From Pteria penguin (Eukaryota; Mollusca; Bivalvia; Pterioida; Pteriidae), in the NCBI GenBank assembly GCA_035048485.1, contig CM068582.1, forward strand, positions 17,115,269-17,179,268: a stretch of 64,000 nt of DNA, given 5' to 3'. Every line of letters starts with the position of its first letter. The first letter of the stretch is position 1. Of this stretch, positions 62,001 to 64,000 are shown piece after piece. The translations under genes and the position numbers were made by a program. The notes below the pieces were generated by a model. It was not told the origin of the DNA. It saw nothing but the letters and a program-made list of their open reading frames with translations, and did not search any database.

Positions 62001-64000
62001 CCGTTAGGGTTTTATATTGCATCATTTCCTTGGAGAGCGCTGCTTTTATAACTTTAAAACCGCAAATTTGAACCCGGGTTTTCTTGTGTGCTTTTGTGCG
62101 GGGATCGAATCCCAAGAAGGCCATACCTTTTTCATGACGCTCTAAGCTACCGTTAGGGTTTTATATTGCATCATTTCCTGGGACAACGGTGCTTTTTCCT
62201 AGATTTCATTGATAATGCCGTTAAACGTGGAAATAACGTCAAGACCGCTTGCGTAAACCGCAAAATTTATACATAGGCTTTTGCGGACATCAAGACCTAA
62301 TCACGCTACATGCGTTTTCTGAGGCTCGGCATTATGGTTTTGGGTTTATATTCAATCGTTCATGTAGAATATGCTACGATAAGGTGTAGCCGCGAGCCTT
62401 ATTTACCGTTAAAGATTGAAATAACTTCAAAACCGCAAATTTGAGCCCGGGTTTTCTTGTGTGCTTTTGTGCGGGGATCGAATCCCAAGAAGGCCATACC
62501 CTTTTCATGCCGCTCTTAGCTACCGTTAGGGTTTTATATTGCATCATCTCCTGGGACAAAAGGGTTTTTTCCTCGATTTCATTGATAATGCCGTTAAACG
62601 TGGAAATAACGTCAAGACCGCTTGCGTAAACCGCAAAATTTATACATAGGCTTTTGCGGACATCAAGACCTAATCACGCTACATGCGTTTTCTGAGGCTC
62701 GGCATTATGGTTTTGGGTTTATATTCAATCGTTCATGTAGAATATGCTACGATAAGGTGTAGCCGCGAGCCTTATTTACCGTTAAAGATTGAAATAACTT
62801 CAAAACCGCAAATTTGAGCCCGGGTTTTCTTGTGTGCTTTTGTGCGGGGATCGAATCCCAAGAAGGCCATACCATTTCCATGCCGTTCTAAGCTACCGTT
62901 AGGGTTTTATATTGCATCATTTCCTTGGAGAGCGCTGCTTTTTCCTAGATTTCATTGATAATGCCGTTAAACGTGGAAATAACGTCAAGACCGCTTGCGT
63001 AAACCGCAAAATTTATACATAGGCTTTTGCGGACATCAAGACCTAATCACGCTACATGCGTTTTCTGAGGCTCGGCATTATGGTTTGGGGTTTATATTCA
63101 ATCGTTCATGTAGAATATGCTACGATAAGGTGTAGCCGCGAGCCTTATTTACCGTTAAAGATTGAAATAACTTCAAAACCGCAAATTTGAGCCCGGGTTT
63201 TCTTGTGTGCTTTTGTGCGGGGATCGAATCCCAAGAAGGCCATACCCATTTCATGCCGCTCTTAGCTACCGTTAAGGTTTTATATTGCATCATTTCCTGG
63301 GGCAACGGTCCTTTTTCCTAGATTTCATTGATAATGCCGTTAAACGTGGAAATAACGTCAAGACCGCTTGCGTAAACCGCAAAATTTATACATAGGCTTT
63401 TGCGGACATCAAGACCTAATCACGCTACATGCGTTTTCTGAGGCTCGGCATTATGGTTTTGGGTTTATATTCAATGGTTCATGTAGAATATGCTACGATA
63501 AGGTGTAGCCGCGAGCCTTATTTACCGTTAAAGATTGAAATAACTTCAAAACCGCAAATTTGAACGCCAATTTTCTTGTGTGCTTTTGTGCGGGGATTGA
63601 TCCTAATGAAGGCCATACCATTTCAATCCCGTTCTATGCTACCGTTAAGGTTTTATATTGCATCATTTCCTTGGAGAGCACTGCTTTTTCCTTGATTTCA
63701 TTGATAATGCCGTTAATCGTGGATATAACGTCAAGACCGCTTGCGTAAACCGCAAAATTTATACATAGGCTTTTGCGGACATCAAGATCTAATCACGCTA
63801 CATGCGTTTTCAGAGACTGGGCATTATGGTTTGGGGTTTATATTCAATCGTTCATGTAGAATATGCTACGATAAGGTGTAGCCGCGAGCCTTATTTACCT
63901 TTAAAGATTGAAATAATTTCAAAACCGCAAATTTGAGCCCGGGTTTTCTTGTGTGCTTTTGTGCGGGGATCGAATCCCAAGAAGGCCATACCATTTCCAT

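Larger units (their letters stand above)
32994..64000 (+). repeat. Satellite array, 373-bp monomer, about 80 copies, runs off the window
   Basis: The first unit begins in mid-monomer at about 32,994 and repeats follow without interruption to the last base. Several successive full monomers are exactly 373 bp, for example landmarks at 38,562, 38,935, 39,308 and 39,681. By eye I count about 80 copies of the landmark GGACATCAAGACCTAATCAC. A strongly conserved part of about 140 bp runs from GATTTCATTGATAATGCC to CGGCATTATGG. The remainder, especially GAGCCCGGGTTTTC to GCTTTTTCCT, varies. Because 373 is not a multiple of three, only 60-70-residue frames arise on both strands; they are not genes. 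Family unrecognised. Confidence 0.97.

Noticed and set aside
33000..64000. Dozens of 60-70-residue frames on both strands in the satellite, for example MSPGFLVCFCAG and MSQEMMQYK
   Set aside because: Each is one monomer read in a chance frame. The same DNA gives equally long frames in two plus-strand phases and the minus strand, and 373 is not divisible by three.
33000..64000. A CRISPR-like array
   Set aside because: The repeats are 373 bp and contiguous, without unique spacers, in animal DNA.
33000..64000. A CENP-B box in the satellite monomer
   Set aside because: I scanned for the TTCG....A..CGGG pattern on both strands of the consensus and found no match.
33000..64000. A tRNA box B (GGATCGAATCC) in each satellite monomer, suggesting a tRNA-derived satellite
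   Set aside because: It is one mismatch from consensus, but no box A or foldable tRNA precedes it. The GGGAT-CGA-ATCCC palindrome explains the resemblance.

Overview
The window is animal DNA that is AT-rich, gene-poor and crowded with repeats. It most likely comes from a bivalve or related marine mollusc. That placement is inference. It rests on tRNA-derived SINEs, elements with a terminal hairpin and a tandem-repeat core (pearl / Helentron-associated style), many inverted-repeat elements, and LINE protein families common in marine invertebrates. I found no host protein-coding gene that I can support. Nearly every short open frame is a by-product of repeats.

Layout. 1-5.9 kb is a cluster of inverted-repeat (MITE/foldback) elements. 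It includes a roughly 1.55 kb foldback and a MITE with an 8-bp target duplication that itself carries a 62-bp hairpin with its own duplication. 5.9-8.05 kb is unremarkable. 8.05-13.66 kb holds two copies of one LINE family, head to tail: a short 3' remnant, then a nearly complete but frameshifted copy with an RNA-binding ORF1 and an ORF2 carrying endonuclease, reverse transcriptase and a C-terminal Cys/His motif. 14.6-18.3 kb is a nested unit. A SINE bounded by an 11-bp target duplication is split by a 3.35-kb hairpin-ended element with about 20 tandem 145-bp repeats, and that repeat core contains a further inserted repeat.

18.3-33 kb is a patchwork of SINEs, MITEs, LINE relics, degenerate ~150-bp tandem repeats, microsatellites and an 18-copy 29-bp minisatellite. 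It also has one tRNA-His-like gene or pseudogene with a substitution at a normally invariant T-arm position, and a folded-back tRNA-like palindrome.

From about 32,994 to the right edge (31 kb, still continuing) the sequence is one satellite array with a 373-bp monomer. By eye there are about 80 copies of its conserved core. The array shows monomer subdomains, truncated monomers joined at a 5-bp microhomology, alternating monomer variants and a more diverged left edge. It is the dominant and most novel-looking feature. I do not recognise the family.

Few parts work together as a pathway. The logic is transposition and tandem amplification: retroelement copying, nested insertion, and unequal exchange within arrays.
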